A DNA stretch of 64,000 nt, taken from assembly GCF_016587375.1 (NCBI RefSeq), contig NZ_BNJG01000002.1:1984001-2048000 (forward strand), in the 5' to 3' direction. A model generated the notes under the pieces. That model had not been told where the DNA came from. It did no database searches and was given only the letters and a program-made list of their open reading frames with translations. Positions 54,590 through 63,097 of this stretch are shown here, piece after piece. Within the stretch, counting starts at the first letter, position 1. Each line of letters starts with the position of its first letter. This stretch comes from Ktedonobacter robiniae. Lineage in GTDB: Bacteria > Chloroflexota > Ktedonobacteria > Ktedonobacterales > Ktedonobacteraceae. The translations under genes were made by a program, and so were the position numbers.

Positions 54590-55177
54590 ATGAAACGGCA
54601 TCTTGCAATTTTTCTTCTCGCTTTTCTCCTTGGCTGGGTGATCTTCTTCCAGATGAGCGAGCCATCACGATCCATCCTCGCCCTATGGCGAAGCATCTAC
54701 ACAATGCACGGTCAGGGTTCACGCCTTCTCGGAAGCTTTACTCTGCCTCAACAGTGGACTGTGACCTGGAGATGCACATTCTCCTCCTTGACCCTCCAGA
54801 TCGATGGATCGATCGATGGTCGTCAAGGGCATGCACTGCGCGAAACTGTGCCCTGCGACGGAAACGAAAGACGCGTACCATTCCAGGAACCTGGGTCCTT
54901 CTATCTCGCGGTGATGACTGAAGGAGAATGGATGCTTCAGATGCAAGAAAGCCCCATAGAATACGAAGCCGTGAGACCCTACGGGGGCACATATACTACC
55001 AGCTATAACCAATGCAATGCTCACAAAATACTAATCAGGAATCTCTCTTTGAAGAATGATTGCCACGAGGTGTCTTTGATTGTGACAGTAAATAAAATAG
55101 CACAGAAGAAGAACCTGATATCACGGAAGAACTTAGCGATATTTTATTCCATAAGCGAAGGAAAAGGAAGTATCTGA
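54590..55177 (+). CDS. secreted hypothetical protein
   Basis: 195 residues; TGGGAGGGGATCTGCT precedes the ATG. MKRHLAIFLLAFLLGWVIFF is a signal peptide or membrane anchor. The body (GSFTLPQQWTVTWRCTFSSL, TLQIDGSIDGRQGHALRETV, QEPGSFYLAVMTEGEWMLQM) has a beta-rich look with paired Cys. After about residue 135 the sequence becomes Lys/Asn-rich and may be fused extraneous DNA leading to the integrase fragment. No family assigned. Confidence 0.5.
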   Translation: MKRHLAIFLLAFLLGWVIFFQMSEPSRSILALWRSIYTMHGQGSRLLGSFTLPQQWTVTWRCTFSSLTLQIDGSIDGRQGHALRETVPCDGNERRVPFQEPGSFYLAVMTEGEWMLQMQESPIEYEAVRPYGGTYTTSYNQCNAHKILIRNLSLKNDCHEVSLIVTVNKIAQKKNLISRKNLAIFYSISEGKGSI

Positions 55178-55842
55178 ATGGAGATTACGCCTCTCATCCC
55201 TGACGGGTATAATAGGCCTATCCTGGGGCCAAACGGGAAGGTGTTTCACTTTTGCCCGCATGCCTTCCGTCACACAGTGGGTACAGAAATGATCAACAAT
55301 GGTATGGGTCTGGCCGATGTGATGACATACCTCGACCATCAGAGTGCCGAGATGACGCGCAATTACACGCAGATCTACGACGAGACCCTCAAGCGTAAAT
55401 TCAAGGAACTGGTTCTCTCCGGGCGAGCCATTGGAGGAATTGCTCTGCAAGCATTACGGGAGCAAATTACTGCAGGAGATGAGAGTGAATTGGATTGGGT
55501 GGTTTCCAACCTCCGTAAGCTGTCGCTGCCCTGGGGCAATGCTTGTATCACGCTAAGGCCCCTAAATGTCCCTATGGGCAGAATATGTGCTTTACGAAGG
55601 ACAACGGCCCTTGCCACAAACTAGTCACCACACCAGAGCATGCTCTGGTCATTGTGGCAACGCTTGAGGACCTGAGAAAAAGCAAACAGATTGCTGAGGA
55701 AAAAGGCTGGGAATTGTCTGTAAACGACCTTGGGGACCAAATTCGCGGCATGGAGCAGGTGCTTGCAGGACTCGAATTGCCTGCAGACAAACGCCCGAAG
55801 AGCTGGGGAGGGAGGAAAGCGATCAATGAAACGGAACACTGA
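55178..55842 (+). pseudogene. Tn554-like tyrosine recombinase (TnpB), C-terminal part, frameshifted
   Basis: HFCPHAFRHTVGTEMINNGM (catalytic H-R of HxxR), LADVMTYLDHQSAEMTRNYT (His and nucleophile Tyr) and QIYDETLKRKFKELVLSG. After a shift at about 55545 it continues with CFTKDNGPCHKLVTTPEHAL, VIVATLEDLRKSKQIAEEKG and GDQIRGMEQVLAGLE. This C-terminal extension with Cys pairs is characteristic of the Tn554 TnpB-type integrases. The N-terminal SAM-like and first catalytic parts are missing. Confidence 0.7.
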
Positions 55843-56150
55843 AGCCATCATTCGCTTAGCGGCAGAAAAGAGCCACAACGCCCACAGACGAGTCCTCGTG
55901 GCTTTGCAAGAACTACAACAACAAGGCGCATCGATCACCTTTGCAGCCGTGTGCCAAGCTGCTCATGTCTCGAAAACGTTTTTGTATGATCCGCGACAAG
56001 CTGATCTAGCAACCGAAATTCGGCGATTACGTGATCTCACTCCACCCAAGGGGAAAGGGGAGTACCCAGCGCCAAGGAGAGGCAAAAGCGAGGCTGCCAA
56101 AGATGCTCAAATCGTACGTCTCCAGGAACGAATGCGTCGGGGCAACCATT
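55826..56150 (+). pseudogene. Tn554-like TnpC (DUF6262), truncated
   Basis: ATG at 55826 with GGGAGGAAAGCGATCA. MKRNTEAIIRLAAEKSHNAH, RRVLVALQELQQQGASITFA, AVCQAAHVSKTFLYDPRQAD and VRLQERM match DUF6262, the small third gene of Tn554-type transposons. The start overlaps the recombinase end by 17 bases. After about 56140 the coiled-coil C-terminus is replaced by unrelated sequence. Confidence 0.65.
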
Positions 56151-56515
56151 GCAAATTAAACAGAAATAGCGTATGCTTCTATGGAGAAAAAGCGAGTTAT
56201 CCGTATTCAGCAGCCAGGAGAGGGATATGCCTGACCAGTACTAACACCTGCTAGTGAATGTGACTGAAGAGCAATGCTGTTGCATCCAGACAACAGTTCT
56301 CTTGCTTTGTCCAGCATTCTGAGTAGCGTGTTAGCAACGTCACGATGAAGGCATCCCATCTCTTACGATCCTCATTCCCCTCCACATGTCGAGAGCCTTT
56401 TTCCTGCACGTTGTCTCACCTGTCTTCTCATGCAACGCATGCGCTTTTCTGTTCATGTCTCTGGCATCTGACTTGCTTCATGATCAATCGATGCAGAACA
56501 GTGAAAGGGTTTTGT
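56151..56515. other. 365 bp without a supported gene
   Basis: Junction after the Tn554-like remnant. The final stretch contains GAAAGGG ahead of the esterase start. No terminator is clear. Confidence 0.4.
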
Positions 56516-57795
56516 ATGGAAGCTCAACAAACACAGGCCAGTCCGCGCATCACCTCGTTACAGCAGCAGATTCTCTCGGGAAATACTGCTGCGCTTCTCG
56601 CATTTTGGCAAGAAATTACGCAACAGGGGGCACCCCTGATGGAAGCCATTGAAGGAGATGATAAGCATGCTCTGGTCACGTTTCTCTGGCGAGACAGCGG
56701 AGACACACACAACGTCGTGATTTGGGGCGGGCCAGCAGGATTAGACCACCCAGAGGATCATCAGATGACACGCTTGTTGAATACTGATCTCTGGTACAAG
56801 ACATACCGGATCCAAACAGACTTGCGCGGGGTCTATACATTCTCCATCAATGCTTCTTTGACACATCAGGAAAGTGGAGATTTCGGCACACATTTTATCC
56901 CTGATCCACTCAATCCCAAGCAGTTTGTGGCTCACAAAGACGAAGAGAAACCCGATTCGCAAGAGGTGGTCTTCTCTATTCTTGAGTTATCCAATGCCCC
57001 TGCTCAAACCTGGATTGTACCTCACCCGGACGGAGCAAAGGGCAAACTTCATGCCCATCGCTTACGCAGCCAGATTCTCGACAATGAACGTCGTATCTGG
57101 GTCTATACCCCTGCCGACTACATAGAGAGGAGTGAGCCATACCGTCTCTTGCTCCTCTTTGATGGATGGGCATACATCGGCTGCATTCCGACGCCAACCA
57201 TTCTGGACAATCTTGTGCGAGAAGGAATGATCCCCCGTTGGTCACGGTCCTCGTTGATAACCCAGATGATGAGACACGGAATCGCGAGTTGCCCTGTCAC
57301 CAACCCTTTGTTGATTTTCTCACTAAGGAGCTGATGCCGTGGGTTCATGAGCATTATCATGTCACTGCTGATCCTGCCCAGACTATTGTTGGGGGATTGA
57401 GTTATGGCGGATTAGCTGCCGCATTTGTTGGTTTGCGCGCCTCAGAAATCTTTGGAAATGTACTTGCGCAGTCTGGCTCGTTCTGGTGGGACAAAGACCC
57501 GGAAGAGGATATTCAGCAAGAAAGCATTATTCAGCAATTTATCACAAGCCCTCGCTTACCCCTTCGCTTCTATCTGGAGGTTGGTTTGAAAGAGGATTGG
57601 AGATGGATCTATATGGTTGGCTGTAATCGGCATATGCGAGATGTGCTCGTTCTCAAGGGCTATGAGGTTCACTATTCCGAGTTTAATGGATATCACCACC
57701 ACGTTTCCCATCGCGGCTCACTAGCAGATGGATTGTTAGCACTTGTGGGCAAGGAACCAGAGATAGAAGTGAAGGATGGGGCAATTGATCGTTGA
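56516..57795 (+). pseudogene. enterochelin esterase-like protein, one frameshift
   Basis: ATG at 56516 after GAAAGGG. The N-terminal CBM-like DUF3327 domain reads HALVTFLWRDSGDTHNVVIW, MTRLLNTDLWYKTYRIQTDL and RGVYTFSINAS. The esterase part is RRIWVYTPADYIERSEPYRL, LLLFDGW, then after the C5 run at about 57230 (second frame) PLVTVLVDN, HEHYHVTADPAQTIVGGLSY (Ser in GLSYGG) and YSEFNGYHHHVSHRG (His). Joined it is about 425 residues, the usual Fes length. Cleavage of ferric-catecholate siderophores is expected if the shift is a sequencing error. Confidence 0.75.
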
Positions 57796-57834
57796 CACAC
57801 CTTTGTATGGGAACGATGAACAGAGCCTAGTTTC

Positions 57835-58032
57835 TCACCTCATGCACAGGTGGAACAGTGGTTGTCCCATTGCGATCCCAAGGGCTTTTGCTTCCTTACT
57901 GCGCGCCACGACGCAGCTATCATTGTTCGAGAGGACAATGACGGGGCGATCTTGCAACTCGGCACGAAACAATCGCTCGCATGGCACATAGAAATTGTTA
58001 CAATCGACGAGGGCAAATACATGTGGCTTCAT
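57835..58032 (-). pseudogene. umuC: UmuC-like Y-family DNA polymerase, first 60 residues only
   Basis: MKPHVFALVDCNNFYVPCER has the catalytic Asp in LVDCNNFY. VIVLSNNDSCVVARSKEAKA and LGIAMGQPLF follow as in UmuC. The sequence then turns to unrelated HLCMR and stops. UmuC proteins are about 420 residues, so polymerase function is gone. The start overlaps the umuD stop by four bases. Confidence 0.85.
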
Positions 58033-58469
58033 GGGTTGCTCCGCCGCAGGAAGCGATGGAGCCTGCTTTTGAGCGGAGTCGTGGGATGGGTACTACGCAC
58101 CACAAAAATAACGACTCCCCAGACCTCAAATGATACTTGAGGTGTAATCTTCAGTGGAGGGAACCTGGGGTGTGCAGAGGCCAATTCCATGCTGCCATCA
58201 GGGAAGATATGTAGCCTTTTGATCGAGAAGCCTCCATTGACGAGCGCGATGATAATGCTCCCATGAGTCGCCCGGAGCGCACTGTCCACCACCACCAGGT
58301 CTCCGTCGAAAATATTCGCTCCCTTCATGGATTCGCCACGTACCAGCATGAAGAAGGTCGCCTCCGGATGCGCCTGGAGCAGGTCATTTAGATCGAGCGT
58401 CTGCTCACGCCAGCGCTCTCCCGGCGAAGGAAAGCCCGCCCCCACTTCGCCAACATAAAAACATTTCAT
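58029..58469 (-). CDS. umuD: UmuD-like S24 peptidase (LexA-type self-cleaving)
   Basis: 146 residues. The cleavage site is VGAGFPSPGE, the nucleophile Ser in MLVRGESMKGANIFDGDLVV, the Lys in GGFSIKRLHIF. This is the Ser-Lys dyad of UmuD, which is autoprocessed with RecA filaments and then partners UmuC in error-prone synthesis. An SOS-like box lies 79 bases upstream. The gene is intact although its partner is truncated. Confidence 0.85.
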   Translation of the reverse strand: MKCFYVGEVGAGFPSPGERWREQTLDLNDLLQAHPEATFFMLVRGESMKGANIFDGDLVVVDSALRATHGSIIIALVNGGFSIKRLHIFPDGSMELASAHPRFPPLKITPQVSFEVWGVVIFVVRSTHPTTPLKSRLHRFLRRSNP

Positions 58470-58547
58470 CGGTCTGTCCTGAGAAATAGATGTGTTTTGA
58501 AAAAGTCGACCTTACTCTCGATGCCCATCCTCTCTTTTTTCAAAAAG

Positions 58548-58561
58548 AGAACCTTTGTTCT
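58548..58561 (-). promoter_or_regulatory. SOS-like LexA box upstream of umuD
   Basis: AGAAC-AAAG-GTTCT (minus strand) is a perfect 5-4-5 palindrome with the GAAC-N4-GTTC core of Gram-positive-type LexA sites. A possible promoter follows between it and the ATG at 58469. Confidence 0.6.
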
Positions 58562-59137
58562 GTTATTTATAGTACCAGTATAGCGAAGAAGCAAGTAATC
58601 TGTCGATAAATATCCTGCTTTTCTTTCACCCGTTTGGTAGAGTGGTCAGAAATGGTGTTGGCCTATGGGAAAATCTCTCATTCCAACGCTGTTTTCCCGC
58701 TTATAGTACGATCGTGAGTGAAGCACCCAGGCCCGTTAATGATAGCGCAAGCCTGGATGACTTTTTGTTACCAGCCCCAGGCGAAATAAATTGGCTGCAT
58801 CTGCTTTCCTTCCCGAGAAATACCAGATAGAATGTCTCAAGTACTAATGGCACTTTGGCTTGGATACTGGTGATGAAAGCTGCCAGAGATGGGATTCCTT
58901 GCTCTTCTGGCTCGCAAATTTGCAGAAGGTAGGATGGATGGCAGAATGCTCAAGCCACATTGCCTATCCTTTCTATTCCAGCGATCTCCGCGCAAAAGTA
59001 GGCACTCAAAAGGGCCATACATCTACTCTGAAAAGTTGTGGACAAAAACTGATGAGTAACAACGTAAATGGACTAAAAGAGATATTTGTAACATATATAA
59101 ACTCGAATGCATGTTTATGAGGAGGGTAACGCGATCT
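58562..59137. other. 576-bp intergenic region between divergent genes
   Basis: It separates umuD and the FHA gene. Open frames at 58642 and 58860 are short, have no ribosome binding site and no recognisable similarity. No tRNA or hairpin stands out. The final bases (GAGGAGG) serve the FHA gene. Confidence 0.4.
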
Positions 59138-61420
59138 ATGAGCGACGTGATACGCAATCCAGACTTTCTGGCATTGGGTCTGGGTGGTACGAACATGATG
59201 GCCATATTGTGGACTGTGGCAATGGGGCGGACCGCAGTGGGTGTTGAGATGCGTGGTGATCCCTTCCTTGGCGTACATTGGAATATCCGTGCAGATTTTT
59301 ATCACCAACTTGGCCTGATTGACCAGATGATGCTTGAACGATATGGCGAAGCCAGATTGCCTCGTCGGGGGGATGGACGATTATTTCGCCTCGCTGAGTG
59401 CTTCTACAGCCCTCATACTTCCGCTGGAGATATCGTCGCCGATGAGATCATCGATGGCTTTGACGCGGACCAGCATATTGTAGGAACCATTCACAATGTC
59501 GAATTTATTGACGACCGCTGGCGCGATGGTCTGCCCAACCGCGTCATTACGGTGTTAGAGCCACCCAAGCCGCCAGAGCAGCCTGACCCTCGCAAGATCC
59601 GCACTTCGATGGTGGAGGTGCTCGATGGCCCGTCGACGTTCCAGGCCGAGGCTGCCTCCATTCAGAAGTTGCTGCGTCGCTATCTGGAGATGATCGAACA
59701 GAAGGATCGAGAGACGAATGGCAAGCCTCGGGTCCAACTGTTTACGCATCACCGTGTGGTTCCGAAGGAGGGTGAGGGTTTCATTGATGGTCCCGATGGC
59801 CGGAAGCGGATTCGCATCGAGAGTCTTAAGGAATTCGACTTCAAGGGGCAGTTCGTTCGTGTGAGGGAGCCGAATAGTGAGATCATTGACCTGGGTACTC
59901 CCGAACTGTTCATGATCGCCCAGGGATTTAAGAGTACTGACGCGAACCGCCTGGGATTTGAGCAACATGATGTCGAGGTTGACCATGGAGATGGGTATGG
60001 GCCAGTCGTGGCGCAGGCGGATTTCCTGGCGGGCCTGGTGGAGGTGCTTGTAGGTGGTCGCCTACGGCGGAGAATCTCTTCAGCATTCGACCAGAATGGC
60101 AAGGAATACTGGGTGCGGCAGATCGCTGTGGGCCATGAGAATGATCCAGAGGTCGGATGGGTTCTGGTTCAGGTTCCAGACTTTACAACCTTCGATCCCA
60201 TCGAGGCGGGACTCCTTCCAGCGGGAACGGACCCTGGTTCGCCCGAGTTCTTCGCTTCCTACCAACAACTGATCTATGACTACTATATCAAGCAAGCCGC
60301 AGAGATTCTCGACATTCCCAGGCAGGAGTTGATGAAGGTCCAGATGATCTATGGACCTACGTTATTCAGCCTTGTCGAGCGGGTTGGCGATGATCCATTA
60401 ATTGCAGTCAACGGCGTGGTCGCTGGCGATTCCTTTGGCAATGGTCATTTCCTGACTAGTGGTGGCGCGATGACCGGGATGATTGGACACAGCGCCCGAG
60501 TTCTTGAGTACTGGCAGGCTCGGGATGCGGGTACCTTACCAACTGATGCCCTTCGCCAACTTGCTGATCGCATTAAAGAGGACACCTACGCCTGGCTTCA
60601 GGTGAGTGCGCAGGAATACAGCCAGGCGGCCCCGATCAACTTCGGCGCCGAACGTATCGAACAGATTAGTAAAGCAAGTGGTATCGACACGAGCGCGCGC
60701 GCCAGCGCAATCGGCGCCGCGCGACGCCAGCGCCATGCTCTCATTCCCCTCGACCCATCCAACTGGAGAAGATTATTCGTGCGCAATGGGAGGGTGCTCT
60801 CGGTCCTGCCGGAACTTGAGGCCGAACACCCCCTCCAGCGTCCTGAGCGTGTGGCGAGCCTGCTTGCGGTCATGAAGTCTTTTCCAGCCATGGTGAACCA
60901 GGCGAGCGCGAAGCTTAAATTAGATGAGGAATTGGTAGAAGGGGAGCAGACCATTCTCCGGCCCCGGTCCAGTATACATCAGGAACTGTCAGAGGGGGAG
61001 CAGACGATCATCAGGTCGAAACTCAGCATTGGGCCAGTAGCGCCGGAGAGCGCAAAAATTTACGCATTTCTGGATATTCAGCAGAATGGAAAGGTAGCGC
61101 AACGCATTGCCATCAAAGAGGAGTGTGTCGTTATCGGACGGGCCGATCCCAAACGTAATATCACGCCAGGAATTGACCTGACGCCGTTCGATACATCGAG
61201 CAGTGTCTCGCGTCAGCATGCACAGATTCGCATAGAGCAAACGTGCTTCTCTCTCGAAGATCTGAATAGCCGAAATAAGACACGCCTGGGCGAGTTGGTG
61301 CTAAACCCGCGCAAGCCAGAAGTCCTCCAGGACGGAGATGTGGTCAGCTTTGGTTCGGTCAAGGTTACCTTCCGCCTGCTTGGAACAAGCGAACTGCCTG
61401 ACCTCTGGTCACCGTCATAG
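59138..61420 (+). CDS. Rossmann/FAD-like domain fused to a C-terminal FHA domain
   Basis: About 760 residues. I start at ATG 59138 (GAGGAGG 12 bases upstream), not the in-frame ATGs at 59111-59117. Residues 1-45 hold a nucleotide-binding fold, FLALGLGGTNMM...MGRTAVGVEMRGD. Near 420-445, VNGVVAGDSFGNGHFLTSGG resembles the second FAD-contact motif (GD...G) of flavoprotein oxidoreductases. Residues 657-750 are an FHA domain: CVVIGRADPKRN, SVSRQHAQIRI, LEDLNSRNKTRLGE (S-x-x-x-R-Q-H and N-x-x, pThr pocket). Between lies a duplicated EGEQTI[LI]R (T605, T623). Intact, alone on its strand. Confidence 0.7.
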   Translation: MSDVIRNPDFLALGLGGTNMMAILWTVAMGRTAVGVEMRGDPFLGVHWNIRADFYHQLGLIDQMMLERYGEARLPRRGDGRLFRLAECFYSPHTSAGDIVADEIIDGFDADQHIVGTIHNVEFIDDRWRDGLPNRVITVLEPPKPPEQPDPRKIRTSMVEVLDGPSTFQAEAASIQKLLRRYLEMIEQKDRETNGKPRVQLFTHHRVVPKEGEGFIDGPDGRKRIRIESLKEFDFKGQFVRVREPNSEIIDLGTPELFMIAQGFKSTDANRLGFEQHDVEVDHGDGYGPVVAQADFLAGLVEVLVGGRLRRRISSAFDQNGKEYWVRQIAVGHENDPEVGWVLVQVPDFTTFDPIEAGLLPAGTDPGSPEFFASYQQLIYDYYIKQAAEILDIPRQELMKVQMIYGPTLFSLVERVGDDPLIAVNGVVAGDSFGNGHFLTSGGAMTGMIGHSARVLEYWQARDAGTLPTDALRQLADRIKEDTYAWLQVSAQEYSQAAPINFGAERIEQISKASGIDTSARASAIGAARRQRHALIPLDPSNWRRLFVRNGRVLSVLPELEAEHPLQRPERVASLLAVMKSFPAMVNQASAKLKLDEELVEGEQTILRPRSSIHQELSEGEQTIIRSKLSIGPVAPESAKIYAFLDIQQNGKVAQRIAIKEECVVIGRADPKRNITPGIDLTPFDTSSSVSRQHAQIRIEQTCFSLEDLNSRNKTRLGELVLNPRKPEVLQDGDVVSFGSVKVTFRLLGTSELPDLWSPS

Positions 61421-61507
61421 AACCTCTGCTTCTGGAAACCCCCTGTGTTTGAACCCTGATTCTTCCTTCGAAAATGGGAAAAGGATCGTTGGAAAAAGGG
61501 GCACAAA

Positions 61508-61545
61508 CCTCCTGTGCTCTTCATATTGATGAGGAGTACAGGAGG
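61508..61545 (+). terminator. hairpin after the FHA gene
   Basis: CCTCCTGT pairs with ACAGGAGG with an inner CTC/GAG stem. It lies 88 bases after the FHA stop and before the IS110 gene end, which converges on it. Confidence 0.5.
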
Positions 61546-61578
61546 ACATCTCTGGTGAGATGAAAAGAAAGATCGCAG

Positions 61579-62817
61579 TTAGGCACTCACCTCCTTAGGT
61601 GTTAAGACCACTTCATAGCCTAAAACATCAAGTCGCCGTATTGCTTGTTTCTTTGCCCTCTCTCCATCTAACGCATCCAAGTAGGTTGGCCCTAAGTCCT
61701 GATACGGCTTTTTCTTTTTGAGAACATGATAAACAATCACTGCAAGACTATGTGAGGTAGCTACAGCGGCTTTGGGCTTGATCATTCGACGCGCAAAGCG
61801 ATGATGTTGGGTGGAAAGATAATTGCCTTTCATCCGGCTCAGGCACCAACACACCTCGGCTAAAGCTGCTCTCAGAAAGACGTTGCCTTTTGTTGCATGT
61901 CCGCTCAGCCGTTTGCCTGCACTTTCTTTGTTGCCAGGGCACACGCCAATCCAGGAGGCGAAGTGCTTGTCGGAAGGAAAGGCACTCAGGTCGATGCCTA
62001 CCTCAGACAAGATGGTGAGCGCACTTAGCAATTGGAGGCCCGGAATACTCATCAACAAGTCGAGTGCTTCTTTGAATGGGTACATTCTCGCTTCAATTTC
62101 TTCAAGCAGGTGTTCCATCTGCTGTTCCAGAAAATCAATGTGGGCAACTATCTCTTTGAGTAAGAGACGATGATGTGCCTCGACTCGTCCTTCCAAAGCC
62201 TCTTGCAATTGTGGGAGTTTTATTCGTAATTTGCCTACCGCAAGCTCGGTGAGGACGTGAGGGTCATCTTCACCTTCAATCAATGCCTCAATCATCTGCC
62301 GCCCGCTTTTTCCTAAGACATTGGTCGCCACCGATGCAAGTTTGATGTTCGCTGTCTCCAACACTTTCTGTAAACGATTGATCTCCTCTGTGCGCATATA
62401 GACCAAGCTTTTTCGATAGCGCATGAGATCCCGCACGTCGCGAAAAGGCTTCGGGGGAATGAAACTGGCCTTGAGCAATCCATGGCGCAAGAGATCAGCA
62501 ATCCATTCACTATCCTTCACATCAGTTTTCCGACCAGGAACCGACTTTATATGATGAGCGTTCACAAGGATGATCGTGTGTTCATCTTCTAAAAGATTGT
62601 AAAGAGGACGCCAGAAGATGCCGGTACTTTCCATGGCGATATGGCTCACGTGTTGCGCATCGATCCAATCTCGTAATGCCACAATCTCTGCGGTGGTGGT
62701 CCCAAAAGTTCTCACGGTCTTCTGCACCCGACCGTTTGGTGGCGTGAGCATGATACAGGCAACAACGGTGTTCTTATGGACATCTAAACCACAACAGCGT
62801 TCATAGAGCACTTCCAT
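61579..62817 (-). CDS. second IS110-family transposase
   Basis: About 412 residues from ATG 62815-62817 (AAGGAAGAAGCG upstream). The DEDD domain has Asp in CCGLDVHKNTVVACI, Glu in HIAMESTGIFWRPL, Asp in GRKTDVKDSEWIADLLRHGL. The C-terminal Transposase_20 part reads DLLMSIPGLQLLSALTILSE and VCPGNKESAGKRLSGHATKG with its Ser. This is the IS1111-distant, IS110-proper style of sequence, quite different from the copy at 33.5 kb. No lesions. Confidence 0.88.
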   Translation of the reverse strand: MEVLYERCCGLDVHKNTVVACIMLTPPNGRVQKTVRTFGTTTAEIVALRDWIDAQHVSHIAMESTGIFWRPLYNLLEDEHTIILVNAHHIKSVPGRKTDVKDSEWIADLLRHGLLKASFIPPKPFRDVRDLMRYRKSLVYMRTEEINRLQKVLETANIKLASVATNVLGKSGRQMIEALIEGEDDPHVLTELAVGKLRIKLPQLQEALEGRVEAHHRLLLKEIVAHIDFLEQQMEHLLEEIEARMYPFKEALDLLMSIPGLQLLSALTILSEVGIDLSAFPSDKHFASWIGVCPGNKESAGKRLSGHATKGNVFLRAALAEVCWCLSRMKGNYLSTQHHRFARRMIKPKAAVATSHSLAVIVYHVLKKKKPYQDLGPTYLDALDGERAKKQAIRRLDVLGYEVVLTPKEVSA

Positions 62818-63097
62818 CGCTTCTTCCTTTCTCTCATCTGAACTGATCATCGTGTGTACAGAGAACGATGAGGAGTGAACATGAACAAACAAGTTTCCTT
62901 CACGTGCTCCTTTTTACAAAGGGCAACACACTTCTCTTCTGGAGACACTCAGGTCAGCTTACCCATCGGGCTCGATGGCACCAGTGAATCTTGGCCTTGA
63001 CTCACCGCTCTCACTGCTATTGTAGCCCATTTTCATTCACTTCTCTGGCAGAGAGGTCATAGCGCTTACCCACATTTAGGAAGGGATAGAATCAAGG
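62818..63097. other. IS110 upstream noncoding end and next leader
   Basis: 280 bases with no gene. If this element follows other IS110 members, the bridge RNA would be encoded in the first half of it. I cannot define its fold by eye. Confidence 0.4.

Noticed and set aside
54300..54590. Hydrophobic frame before the secreted protein
   Set aside because: No start signal; it is out of frame with the next gene and has no recognisable family.
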